A program made the position numbers and the translations under genes. Shown piece by piece: positions 37,955 through 47,300 of a DNA stretch of 64,000 nucleotides. The notes beneath the pieces were generated by a model. It worked only from the letters and a program-made list of their open reading frames with translations. It was not told the DNA's origin and searched no databases. Numbering within the stretch: position 1 is the stretch's first letter; each line of letters starts with the position of its first letter. The stretch is taken from the NCBI RefSeq assembly GCF_900169145.1, contig NZ_FXZD01000001.1, positions 62,001 to 126,000 of the forward strand. Direction: 5' to 3'. This DNA is from Brevibacterium antiquum CNRZ 918 (GTDB taxonomy: Bacteria > Actinomycetota > Actinomycetes > Actinomycetales > Brevibacteriaceae).

Positions 37955-40066
37955 GTGGAAGAGGAAAGTTACGGTGCCAGGCATCTGTCCGTGTTGTCGG
38001 GCCTCGAGGCAGTTCGCAAACGCCCGGGCATGTACATCGGGACCACGGATTCCCGAGGGCTGATGCACTGCCTGTGGGAGATCATCGACAATGCCGTCGA
38101 TGAGGCTCTGGGCGGCTTCGGCAAGTCGATCCTCATCGAACTGGAACCTGATGGTTCGGTGGCGGTCACGGACAGCGGACGGGGCATCCCCGTGGACATC
38201 GAGCCCAAGACCGGGTTGACCGGCGTCGAGGTGGTCCTGACCAAACTCCATGCCGGAGGCAAGTTCGGTGGCAGTTCTTATGCCGCGTCCGGTGGTCTCC
38301 ACGGCGTCGGCGCCTCCGTCGTCAACGCACTCTCCGCCCGGCTCGATGTCGAAGTCACACGTGGATCCAAGGTTCACAAGATGTCCTTCCACCGAGGTGT
38401 GCCGGGACGTTTCGACGATTCCTCCGGCCAGCCCGGCCCCGACAACCCGTTCGAAGAATTCCAGGAGCCGACCGGACTCGACGTCGTCCGAAAGGCGAAG
38501 AGGGGAGTCACGGGCACCCGCGTTCAGTATTGGGCTGACCCGCAGATCTTCCTGTCCAAAGCCCAGTTCGACTACCAGCACCTCGTCGAGCGTGCACGCC
38601 AGACGGCGTTCCTCGTCCCTGGGCTCGAGCTGCGGATCGAAGACCGTCGTGGAGTCGCTCGTGACGAGACCGGCGAGGTCATCGCCGAACGCCTCGAGGT
38701 CTTCCGCTTCGACGGCGGCATCACCGAATTCGTCGACCATCTGTCGATTGACCCTCCGATGACGGACACCTGGCGTCTGCAGGACACCGGAAAGTTCAGC
38801 GAGACAGTACCGGTGCTCGACTCCTCGGGTCACCTGGTCTCGAAAGAGGTCGAGCGCGAAGTCGGCGTTGACATCGCCCTGCGGTGGGGGACTGGCTATG
38901 ACACGAAGGTCAAGTCCTTCGTCAACGTCGTGTCCACTCCCCACGGCGGAACCCACTTGGCAGGCTTCGAACAGGCCAGCCTCAAGGCCATGCGCAAGGC
39001 CGTCGAGGCCAACGCCCGCAAACTCAAACTGGGCAAGGACAAGCTCGAAAAAGACGACGTCCTGGCCGGTTTGACCGCTGTGATCACGGTGCAGCTGGCC
39101 GAGCCTCAGTTCGAAGGGCAGACCAAGGAAGTCCTGGGTACGGCTGCGGTCAAACAGATCGTGGCAAAAACGGTTGAGAAGCAGCTGGGCGAAATCCTGT
39201 CTTCGACCAAGCGCGCAGAGAAGCAACAGGCTGCCGTCCTCATGGAGAAGGTGGTCGCAGAGCTCAAGTCGCGCATCTCGGCCCGCACACACAAAGAGAA
39301 CCAGCGTCGCAAAACTGCGCTTGAAGCGTCGTCTCTGCCAGCCAAACTCTACGACTGCCGTGACAACGGGGTGGAGAACACGGAGTTGTTCATCGTCGAG
39401 GGTGACTCCGCGATGGGAACCGCGAAAGCTGCTCGCAACTCCGACCATCAGGCACTGTTTCCGATCCGCGGCAAGATCCTCAACGTGCAGAAGGCATCGT
39501 TGTCGGACATGTTGGCCAACGTCGAATGTGCTGCACTGATCCAGGTCATCGGGGCCGGGTCCGGCCGCAGCTTCGACATTGATGTGGCCCGCTACGGACG
39601 TGTCATCATCATGACCGATGCTGACGTCGACGGCGCTCACATCCGCACCCTGCTGCTGACCCTGTTCTTCCGTTATATGAAGCCACTGGTCGAACAGGGA
39701 CGAGTGTTCGCGGCTGTGCCGCCCCTGCACCGTGTGGAGGTGGTCACGAAGCGGGGCACGCCCAACGACGTCATCTACACGTACAGCGAGGCAGAACTCC
39801 ATGCACTGCTGAAGAAGCTGGAGAAGTCGAAGAAGACGTACAAGGAACCCATCCAGCGCTACAAGGGACTTGGCGAGATGGATGCCGACCAGTTGGCGGA
39901 GACCACGATGGACCCGAGCATGCGCACACTGCGTCGGGTCACAATGGCCGACGCCGAGGCGGCAGAGAACACCTTCGAGCTTCTGATGGGCTCGTCTGTC
40001 GGCCCGCGAAAAGACTTCATCGTCTCGGGAGCCGCTGTTCTCGACGCCGAACGCATCGATAGCTGA
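37955..40066 (+). CDS. parE: DNA topoisomerase IV subunit B (ParE)
   Basis: 703 residues from a GTG at 37955 with AGAGGA upstream. GHKL ATPase motifs are EIIDNAVDEALGG, DSGRGIPV and GLHGVGASVVNALS; the transducer follows, then TOPRIM with EGDSAMGTAK and TDADVDGAHI. The EGDSAMGTA form, and location near sigA as in Streptomyces, favour ParE over GyrB. With ParC it decatenates chromosomes. parC is not in the window. GyrB remains a less likely alternative. Confidence 0.85.
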   Translation: MEEESYGARHLSVLSGLEAVRKRPGMYIGTTDSRGLMHCLWEIIDNAVDEALGGFGKSILIELEPDGSVAVTDSGRGIPVDIEPKTGLTGVEVVLTKLHAGGKFGGSSYAASGGLHGVGASVVNALSARLDVEVTRGSKVHKMSFHRGVPGRFDDSSGQPGPDNPFEEFQEPTGLDVVRKAKRGVTGTRVQYWADPQIFLSKAQFDYQHLVERARQTAFLVPGLELRIEDRRGVARDETGEVIAERLEVFRFDGGITEFVDHLSIDPPMTDTWRLQDTGKFSETVPVLDSSGHLVSKEVEREVGVDIALRWGTGYDTKVKSFVNVVSTPHGGTHLAGFEQASLKAMRKAVEANARKLKLGKDKLEKDDVLAGLTAVITVQLAEPQFEGQTKEVLGTAAVKQIVAKTVEKQLGEILSSTKRAEKQQAAVLMEKVVAELKSRISARTHKENQRRKTALEASSLPAKLYDCRDNGVENTELFIVEGDSAMGTAKAARNSDHQALFPIRGKILNVQKASLSDMLANVECAALIQVIGAGSGRSFDIDVARYGRVIIMTDADVDGAHIRTLLLTLFFRYMKPLVEQGRVFAAVPPLHRVEVVTKRGTPNDVIYTYSEAELHALLKKLEKSKKTYKEPIQRYKGLGEMDADQLAETTMDPSMRTLRRVTMADAEAAENTFELLMGSSVGPRKDFIVSGAAVLDAERIDS

Positions 40067-40080
40067 GTCAAGCATGTGAG

Positions 40081-40122
40081 CCCTCCGGGAGTCGAACCGG
40101 TGGGCTCCGGAGGGTCCACCGG
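40081..40122. terminator. Terminator between parE and the M56 peptidase gene
   Basis: CCCTCCGG (40081-40088) pairs with CCGGAGGG (40107-40114), and an alternative stem pairs CCGGTGG (40097-40103) with CCACCGG (40116-40122). It lies between convergent genes. Confidence 0.6.
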
Positions 40123-40136
40123 AGTGGCGCGGCGAG

Positions 40137-41030
40137 TCAGAATCCGGGAGCGATGGGGACGAAGAGCAACAGGCTGGGGGCGAGCAGCAAGCCCAATGCT
40201 ACGAGGGTCGACGTCACGCGCACCGGCACCCGCGCAGGGTCCAGGGGCCGTGAGAGACGGTCGATGCGCTGGTCGGACAGATCGCTGCGATGTTCGGGGC
40301 TGATGCGTGCCGCTTCACGCACTGCCTGCGACAGAATCGCCGGGTCGACATCTTCGCGCGCTTGGTCATCGGCCATGAGTTCAATCAGGCCATTGACGGA
40401 GTTGAGGCCGATCGCGGTGGCCGAGAAGAACGGCAGAGCACGGTGCCACGCGGCGAAGGGAATCACGAGCACGTCGTGGCGGAAGTCCAGATGAGCTCTC
40501 TCATGGGCGATGACGGCCGTGCGCTCGTCCTCGCCGAGGACTTCGAGCAACCCGGTTGAGAGCACCGTAGTGCCTTTGCGCGGACCCTGGGGCAGGCAAT
40601 AGGCGACAGCCTCATCGGTCGTGATGATCCGCGTATCCGAGTACGTCGCGGACGGTTCGCTGAGCAGATGCAGGATCTCATCATGGCGAATTCGAGTCTT
40701 GCGCGCGGAGTAGAACGTCAGGGCGAGGCATCCCAACAGTCGTCCGATGAGTGCCACCGCGATGATGAGGAAAATCCAGGCGAAGACAGTGAGATGAGCG
40801 TGCGACTGTCCTCTGGCAAGCTGCCAAAGCCCCTCAGGCAGGCTGCGCGAGGCGGGGGCAACAGCGAAAGCCAGCGCTGTTCCGATGAGTGAGAGGCCAC
40901 CGGAAAGGCCGACGGCCTGCCACAGGATGACCTTCGAAATAGGGTCTCCCCGAAAACGGGAGAGCGCGGCCGGAACCGGCCACGCTAAGAGAAATGCAAG
41001 TACCGCGAGGACGGATCCCACGATGCTCAT
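40137..41030 (-). CDS. M56 family membrane metallopeptidase (BlaR1-like, no sensor domain)
   Basis: 297 residues with membrane helices near residues 1-22, 34-58, 80-108 and a C-terminal one. The zinc site is HERAH in VIAHERAHLDFRHD, with the downstream NGLIELMADDQARE glutamate segment. It follows the BlaI-like gene by 18 bases. In BlaR1/MecR1 systems the peptidase inactivates the repressor on signal. Here there is no penicillin-binding sensor domain, so the signal must be different or sensed within the membrane part. Confidence 0.85.
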   Translation of the reverse strand: MSIVGSVLAVLAFLLAWPVPAALSRFRGDPISKVILWQAVGLSGGLSLIGTALAFAVAPASRSLPEGLWQLARGQSHAHLTVFAWIFLIIAVALIGRLLGCLALTFYSARKTRIRHDEILHLLSEPSATYSDTRIITTDEAVAYCLPQGPRKGTTVLSTGLLEVLGEDERTAVIAHERAHLDFRHDVLVIPFAAWHRALPFFSATAIGLNSVNGLIELMADDQAREDVDPAILSQAVREAARISPEHRSDLSDQRIDRLSRPLDPARVPVRVTSTLVALGLLLAPSLLLFVPIAPGF

Positions 41031-41048
41031 GCTCGAAAACGACCTGCT

Positions 41049-41411
41049 TCAGGAGTTGGTCGAGTGATTGCGTCCCAGCAAATTGCGCAGAGCCTTCGTG
41101 TCGGCCTCCGACACGGTGCCGAGGAATCGGGCAAGAACGGCCTGGCGATCCGGAGCCTGTGACAGGACTTCGGTCATCAGCTCTGCGACATGGTCTTCGC
41201 GCGTCGAAACCGCGAGGTAGCGATGTGGGCGGATGCTACGGTCGCGAGTGACGAAGCCCTTCTTCTCCAGCCGGGTGAGGACGGTGTGGACGGTGGTCAG
41301 TGCGAGGTCGCGTGCTGCCAGCACATCGCGGAGTTCGGCCGCGCTCAATCCATCATCATGTACCCAGATGGCGTCCATGACGCTGCGTTCGAGTTCGCCC
41401 AGTGTTCCCAC
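41049..41411 (-). CDS. BlaI/MecI/CopY family transcriptional repressor
   Basis: 120 residues. Winged-helix segment GELERSVMDAIWVHDDGLSA-type start, then LRDVLAARDLALTTVHTVLTRLEKKGFVTRDR and a dimerisation tail. These repressors bind TAC...GTA dyads and are removed by a partner M56 peptidase, encoded next. It diverges from cydA with 290 bases between. Two dyads lie on the cydA promoter (41644-41673), and a degenerate one lies near its own start. Confidence 0.9.
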   Translation of the reverse strand: MGTLGELERSVMDAIWVHDDGLSAAELRDVLAARDLALTTVHTVLTRLEKKGFVTRDRSIRPHRYLAVSTREDHVAELMTEVLSQAPDRQAVLARFLGTVSEADTKALRNLLGRNHSTNS

Positions 41412-41462
41412 GGTGTCGTTGTCCTTCGAAGAGATGGTTCTTCTTGCCAGTTCAGTCTATCT

Positions 41463-41475
41463 CTACTGGCTGTCG
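41463..41475. promoter_or_regulatory. Degenerate BlaI-type dyad upstream of the repressor gene
   Basis: CTACTGGCTGTCG has the same CTAC-N5-GTAG layout as the cydA dyads with one arm mismatch. It lies about 52 bases before the repressor ATG, next to a minus-strand TAGACT that could be a -10. It may serve autoregulation; weak on its own. Confidence 0.3.
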
Positions 41476-41643
41476 AATTCCATGTGAAACCGCCCGTGAT
41501 CCGCTTCGTGGCCGCTGGTGGAGCACCTTTTGGTCACACCGGGGATGTGCACGCCACGTGGAAGTGGAGTGAACGCTAGCGGGCACTGACGCGGAATCTG
41601 GGACGGCAGATCTCAGCCGGCAGAATATTGCCGCAAATGTTTC

Positions 41644-41673
41644 TACGCGATGTAGAATTCTACGCGTTGTAGA
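41644..41673. promoter_or_regulatory. Two tandem dyads over the cydA promoter, candidate BlaI-type operator
   Basis: CTACGCGATGTAG (41644-41656) and CTACGCGTTGTAG (41661-41673) are near-identical CTAC-N5-GTAG dyads four bases apart. A possible promoter, TTGCCG at 41628-41633 with TAGAAT at 41654-41659 (spacing a little long), overlaps them. Binding here would block cydA transcription. The neighbouring BlaI-type protein is the obvious candidate ligand. Confidence 0.6.
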
Positions 41674-41701
41674 AAATCGGTCTTCCACGAACGGAGTACC
41701 C

Positions 41702-43273
41702 ATGGACCTGGATCCGGTTCTCATCGGGCGCTGGCAATTCGGCATCACCACCGTCTATCACTTCTGGATGGTCCCACTCACCCTCGGTCTCGGCATGCTG
41801 GTTGCGATACTGCAGACCATGTACCACCGCACGGGCAACGAGATGTACCTGCGCAGCACCAAGTTCTTCGGGAAGCTCTTCCTCATCAACTTCATCATGG
41901 GCGTGGCGACGGGCCTGGTCCAAGAGTTTCAATTCGGTATGGCCTGGAGCGAGTACTCTCGGTTCGTGGGGGACGTATTCGGTGCGCCGCTGGCGCTGGA
42001 GGCGCTGCTCGCGTTCTTCCTGGAGTCCACATTCCTCGGGCTCTGGATCTTCGGCTGGGGCAGGCTCCCGCGTGCGGTTCACTTGGGCAGCCTCTGGTGC
42101 GCCGTGATCGGATCATGGATCTCCGCCTACTTCATCATCGTTGCGAACTCCTGGATGCAGCACCCGGTCGGGGTCGAATTGGTTGACGGCCAAGCAGTGA
42201 TGACCGACGTCTGGGCGGTGATGACGAACAACACGGCGATTGCTGCCTACACTCACACGCTGTGCGGTGCACTCGCGGTCGGCGGCAGCTTCCTGCTCGG
42301 AATTTCCTGGTATCACCTGTATCGCCGACGCAAGGACGGCATTGACGCGATCGGGCCCGACGGGAAGGTCCTCGTCGGCTCCGCCCCCGATGTGCCCGGA
42401 AGAGATGCCATTGACCACCAGGTGTGGATCCGGTCCCTGCGCATCGGTGCGGTAGTCGGCATCGTCGCATTCCTCGGAGTGGCGATCACCGGCGACATCC
42501 AGTCGAAGCTCATGTTCGAACAGCAGCCCATGAAGATGGCCTCAGCCGAGGCTGCTTGCCACGATGGGACAGAGTTCTCGGTGCTCACGATCGGAGATCC
42601 CTCCTCGAATGACTGCGATGGAGTTGAGAACGTGTTCGAGATCCCCGGCCTGCTGTCCTTCCTCGCCAAGGGCGACTTCAACACTCCGGTCCACGGAGTG
42701 ACGACACTGCTTCCTGACTATCAGGATAAGTACGGTACCCACCTGCCCGAGGACGAACGCTACGGGCAGCACTCCGGCGAGAAGATCGACTACCAGCCCA
42801 TCATGATCGTCACCTACTGGGGATTCAGGATGATGATCGGGTTCGGCATGATCGCCGCCGGAGTCAGCGCTCTGGGGCTGTGGCTGACCCGCAAGGGCAC
42901 CGTTCCTGCCTCGCCCTGGCTGATGCGCGGTGCGCTCCTGTCCGTGACTGCACCATTCATCGCGAACTCCGCCGGCTGGATCTTCACCGAGATGGGGCGC
43001 CAGCCGTTCGTGGTCGCGCCGAATCCTGCTCAACTCGACGGTGTGTACATGTTCACCCAGGCGGCACTGTCGCCCCAACTCACGCCAGCAATGCTGCTGT
43101 TCTCGCTGATCAGCCTCAGCCTCGTCTACGGCATTCTCATGGTCGTCGAACTGCGGCTGCTCATCGTCTACATCAGGGGAGGAGTCGCCTCGGCGATGCC
43201 CGAGGTCACGAAGACCAACCACACCCCGCGGATCACGAACGACGAAGACGACGTCCTGTCGTTCGCGTACTGA
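41702..43273 (+). CDS. cydA: Cytochrome bd ubiquinol/menaquinol oxidase subunit I
   Basis: 523 residues, with CGGAG before the ATG. It is polytopic, with the N-terminal GRWQFGITTVYHFWMVPLTLG segment carrying the haem ligand His20. The short Q-loop places it in the CIO/short-loop type. GWIFTEMGRQPFVV marks the C-terminal conserved part. It oxidises quinol and reduces oxygen with high affinity. First gene of cydA-cydB-cydDC, under the dyad pair. Confidence 0.96.
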   Translation: MDLDPVLIGRWQFGITTVYHFWMVPLTLGLGMLVAILQTMYHRTGNEMYLRSTKFFGKLFLINFIMGVATGLVQEFQFGMAWSEYSRFVGDVFGAPLALEALLAFFLESTFLGLWIFGWGRLPRAVHLGSLWCAVIGSWISAYFIIVANSWMQHPVGVELVDGQAVMTDVWAVMTNNTAIAAYTHTLCGALAVGGSFLLGISWYHLYRRRKDGIDAIGPDGKVLVGSAPDVPGRDAIDHQVWIRSLRIGAVVGIVAFLGVAITGDIQSKLMFEQQPMKMASAEAACHDGTEFSVLTIGDPSSNDCDGVENVFEIPGLLSFLAKGDFNTPVHGVTTLLPDYQDKYGTHLPEDERYGQHSGEKIDYQPIMIVTYWGFRMMIGFGMIAAGVSALGLWLTRKGTVPASPWLMRGALLSVTAPFIANSAGWIFTEMGRQPFVVAPNPAQLDGVYMFTQAALSPQLTPAMLLFSLISLSLVYGILMVVELRLLIVYIRGGVASAMPEVTKTNHTPRITNDEDDVLSFAY

Positions 43274-43285
43274 GGAGAAGACACG

Positions 43286-44308
43286 ATGGAAATTCTTGCC
43301 ACGATCTGGTTCGTCCTCATCATCGTGCTGTGGATGGGGTACCTGTTCCTCGACGGCTTCGACCTCGGAGTCGGAATGCTGATGCCGGTGCTGAGCCGGA
43401 CCGAACGGCAGAAGCGGGTGCTGCTCAACACGATCGGGCCGACCTGGGACGGCAACGAGGTATGGCTGATCACCGCGGCCGGGGCGACCTTCGCCGCCTT
43501 CCCACACTGGTATGCCTCCCTGTTCAGCGCCCTCTACATACCGCTGACACTGTGTCTGCTGGCATTGATCTTCCGCGCCGTCGCCATCGAATACCGCGGC
43601 AAGGGACACAGCCAGGCGTGGAAGTCCTTCTGGACCTGGGCGATGGCAGCCGGATCGGCTGGAATCGCGTTCTTCATCGGTGCCATGCTCGCCATCACCT
43701 CAAGCGGACTGCCGCTGAATAGCAACGGGGACATCGTGGGTGGGGCCTTCGCCTGGATGGGGTGGCCCGCAGTCTTCGGTGGTCTGGGAGGGGTCGGCTT
43801 CGCCCTCGTCCACGGCCTCATCTTCCTGGGTCTGAAGACGCAGGGCGACATACGAGAGAAGGCGCAGCGCTGGGCCCGGAGGCTGCTGTTGCCCGCCTCG
43901 ATCGGCTTCCTCGTCTGGTTCGGCCTCTCCATCGCCCAGCGCCCGTGGCTTGTCGCCGTGGTCGTTGCAGCGGTGATCGCTCTGGGGGCGGCGTACTTTG
44001 CTGTGCGTTCCGGGGCGGAGAAGGCAGCCTTCGTGCTGCACGGGATCTACCTGGTGTCCGGGCTCTTCGCTGTGTTCGCCGGAGCCTATCCCAACGTGCT
44101 GCCGTCAACTCTGAACTCGGCGAACTCGCTGACCATCGCCTCGGCGTCCTCATCGGACTACACCCTCACCGTGATGCTGGTGGTGACCGCGATCTGCCTG
44201 CCGATCATCATCGGCTACCAGATCTTCAGCTATCGCATGTTCCTGGGCAGGATTGCCGAGACGCACATCCCCGAGGCACACCGTGTGCCGGTGGCGATCA
44301 GATCATGA
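43286..44308 (+). CDS. cydB: Cytochrome bd oxidase subunit II
   Basis: 340 residues with about nine membrane helices. The N-terminal LWMGYLFLDGFDLGVGML and GPTWDGNEVWLITAAGATFAAFP motifs are diagnostic of CydB. It pairs with CydA in the membrane. It starts 12 bases after cydA (GAGGAGAAG upstream) and its stop overlaps the cydDC ATG (ATGA). Confidence 0.96.
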   Translation: MEILATIWFVLIIVLWMGYLFLDGFDLGVGMLMPVLSRTERQKRVLLNTIGPTWDGNEVWLITAAGATFAAFPHWYASLFSALYIPLTLCLLALIFRAVAIEYRGKGHSQAWKSFWTWAMAAGSAGIAFFIGAMLAITSSGLPLNSNGDIVGGAFAWMGWPAVFGGLGGVGFALVHGLIFLGLKTQGDIREKAQRWARRLLLPASIGFLVWFGLSIAQRPWLVAVVVAAVIALGAAYFAVRSGAEKAAFVLHGIYLVSGLFAVFAGAYPNVLPSTLNSANSLTIASASSSDYTLTVMLVVTAICLPIIIGYQIFSYRMFLGRIAETHIPEAHRVPVAIRS

Positions 44309-47300
44309 AGTCCCCGCTGCGGATCCTGCTCGATCTGCCGGGTGGCCAGCGCGGGTTCTGTCTCTCTCTGTTCAGCGCTCTGTCGCGCGCAGTCGGCATC
44401 GTACTCATCGCCGAGGCTCTGGTGCGACTGATCGTCGGCTCCAGCCCCGTCGCGGTCTGGGCGGTGCTGGGGCTTCTGGGAGCGGCACTGCGGGGGGCGA
44501 GCCTCTGGACGGACCACAGTCTGGGGACGTCCCTGGCCGCCGCGCACAAACAGCGGCTGAGGTTCTCGATTCTGCGGTCGCTGCTCACCGGTCCCGGCCA
44601 GCCGCGAATGAACACGGCAATCACCGTCACACGCGGCATCGACGACCTCGACGACTACTTCACGACCGTGGTGCCGGCGCTGAGTGCCGCAGCGGTGGTT
44701 CCGGTGACGCTGCTTGTGCGCATCGTGTTCACCGACGTCCTCTCGGCGGTCATCATCGCCCTGTGTCTGCCGCTGGTTCCGATCTTCATGATCCTCATCG
44801 GCCGCTTCACCGAGGAATCGACGGCAGCCAGCACCACGGCACTCGAGCGCCTGTCCGATCACCTCGCCGAGTTGGCCGAGGGCCTGCCCGTGCTCATCGG
44901 CCTGGGCCGATCCAGGGATCACGCGCGCACGCTGCGAGCCCTGGGGGAGAAGTACCACGGCGCCAACCTGGCAACGCTGCGCATCGCATTCCTCTCGAGC
45001 CTCGCCCTCGAACTCATCGCCACGATCTCCGTGGCACTGGTCGCCGTCGTCATCGGGCTGCGACTCGTCTCCGGAACCATGGACTTGAGCTCCGGCCTCT
45101 TCGTCCTGCTTCTGGCTCCTGAGTGCTTCACGCCGCTGCGTGAACTCGGGGCCGGCTACCATGCCAGCGAGAACGGTCGTGAGGCACGCGATCGTGCCCA
45201 TGCGCTGATCGCAGGCACCGACAGTGCGTCACGGAAAGGGTTCGACTGCGACGATGCGGCTCGTGACGATGCCGCAGGCGCCCAGCACCGCGTCATCTAC
45301 CCGAACGGAACGACGATCGAGTGGAACGGTGACTTCCCGACCGCTCCCGGCATCACGGCAGTTCGGGGTGCCTCGGGCGCAGGAAAATCGACGATTCTGG
45401 CAGCCCTGACCGGACAGCTGCCCGCCCGGGCCACAACCACAACGACACCGCACCGGGTCGCATTCGTCCCTCAGAGTCCACGTATCTTCGGTGCGACGAT
45501 CGGCGCTGAGCTCGACGCCTACGGTCTCCCGCACTCACAGCAGGGGACTGCGCTGCGTGGAGCCCGTCTGCCCGAGGACTCGACGCTGTCGACGTCTGCG
45601 CTGAGTCCCGGCCAGCTTCGTCGACTCGCATTCGTCCGGGTGGTGCACCTGGTTGAGGGCGAGGCCGAGGCACTCGTCCTCGACGAACCGACCGCTCACC
45701 TCGATGATGACAACGCTGCGATCATCATCGACATGATCGCCGAGGCGGCAGCACGTGTGCGTGTCGTCCTAGCCAGCCATGATGACCGGGTAGTCGCACT
45801 GGCTGAGGACGAGATCGTCCCCAGAAAGACCAGTGTGAGCACGCACGCAGCAGCGTCAGTGCAGGAGCGTGGCCAGGACGCAGCTTCGGACGCGGATCTG
45901 CGGAATCGTGCTGCGGCAGCGACGCACGCCGACCCAGCGACGCACGCCGACCCAGCGACGCACGCCGACCCCGCTGTGGGCACCGTGCCGGCGGTACCCT
46001 CGGGCCTTGTCCCGACGGGCAGATCACAGAGCGCGGACATGGTGAGCGAGGACCACAGTTCGTCAATAAGGGGACAGATCACGATTCTGCGACGCCGATG
46101 GTCGCTCCTGCGGTCGAGCATGCCACTTGTGACCCCGAACATGATCGTTGCTCTGCTCGCGTCCTGCGCCTCCAGCCTGGCGGCGATCGCGCTGACCGCA
46201 GTCTCCGCGTGGCTCATCGTCGAAGCTTCCTACCAGCCTCCCATCATGATTCTCATGGTTGCCATCGTCGGTGTGCGGTTCTTCGGGCTGAGCCGATCAG
46301 TGCTGCTCTATCTCAGCCGCCTCAAACTGCACTCGGCGATCTTCGCATCGTTGGGCCGACTGCGCTCTCGTCTCTGGGAGCACTTCGAAGCGGTCGGTAT
46401 GGGGGATCGGAAGCTGCTGACCTCGGATGCCGCACTGCGCACCATGGTCTCCGATGCCGATGACGTTCGGGATCTGATTCCGCGGACTTTGTTCGCTCCT
46501 GTTGCCTCGTCCCTGGTTTTCCTCGCCGTGCTCATCGCCGCCTGGGCCCTCGATCCCACGACGCTGCCGGTGTTCCTGGGCCTCGGTGCTCTCAACCTGG
46601 TTCTGCTGCCAGTGGCAGTGATCAGGAGTGAAAGCGGCCTCGCCCGCCGCGTCCGAACTGTCCGCAACCGGATACTCTCTGTCCTGGCACGCGCGTTGAA
46701 TGCCAAAACAGACCTGCGGGCGAATCGAGCAGACGACACGGTGCTGACGGTGCTCAGTGGCGAAGAGCAGGAGCTGCAGCGTGCTCAACGTCGCTCCTCA
46801 CACCACTTGGGCTTCGCGCAGCTCTGGCTGCAGCTGAGCACGGTGGGCGCTGCAATGCTCATCGCGATGACATCGTCGGCGCCGACCGAGATCCGGGCCG
46901 TCGTCGTTCTCATCGCACTGGGCTCTGCAGATGTCTTCTCACAGTCTCTGCTTGCATTCCGTGCGCTGCCGACCCTCGGCGCTGTCCTCGATCGCATCCC
47001 CGCGTTGTCACCCGCCCAGTCGGGTCCTTCGACGGACGATCACAGTGGCAATCACCCCGACGCGACGGCGTTTACTGGCCTCGACCTCGAAGACATCAGT
47101 GTCGGGTGGGAGGCCAGTCCAGTCGTCGAGAATCTGGATCTGCGAGCTCAGAGGGGTCGATGGACAGTCCTGCATGGCGACAGCGGCACCGGAAAGTCGA
47201 CGATGCTGAGCGTGCTGCTGCGCTTCCTGGACCCGTGGTCAGGCTCCTACCGAGCCGAAGACGAGGCAGGCCACGAGACGGACGTGCTCGGTCTGGTGCC

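Noticed and set aside
37955..40066. parE considered as gyrB
   Set aside because: The TOPRIM motif is EGDSAMGTA rather than EGDSAGGSA, and the neighbours are sigA rather than dnaA, dnaN and recF.
37697..40075. Long open frame (about 790 codons) antisense to parE
   Set aside because: It mirrors parE codon structure in a high-GC genome, has no recognisable domain and no start signal; parE is certain.
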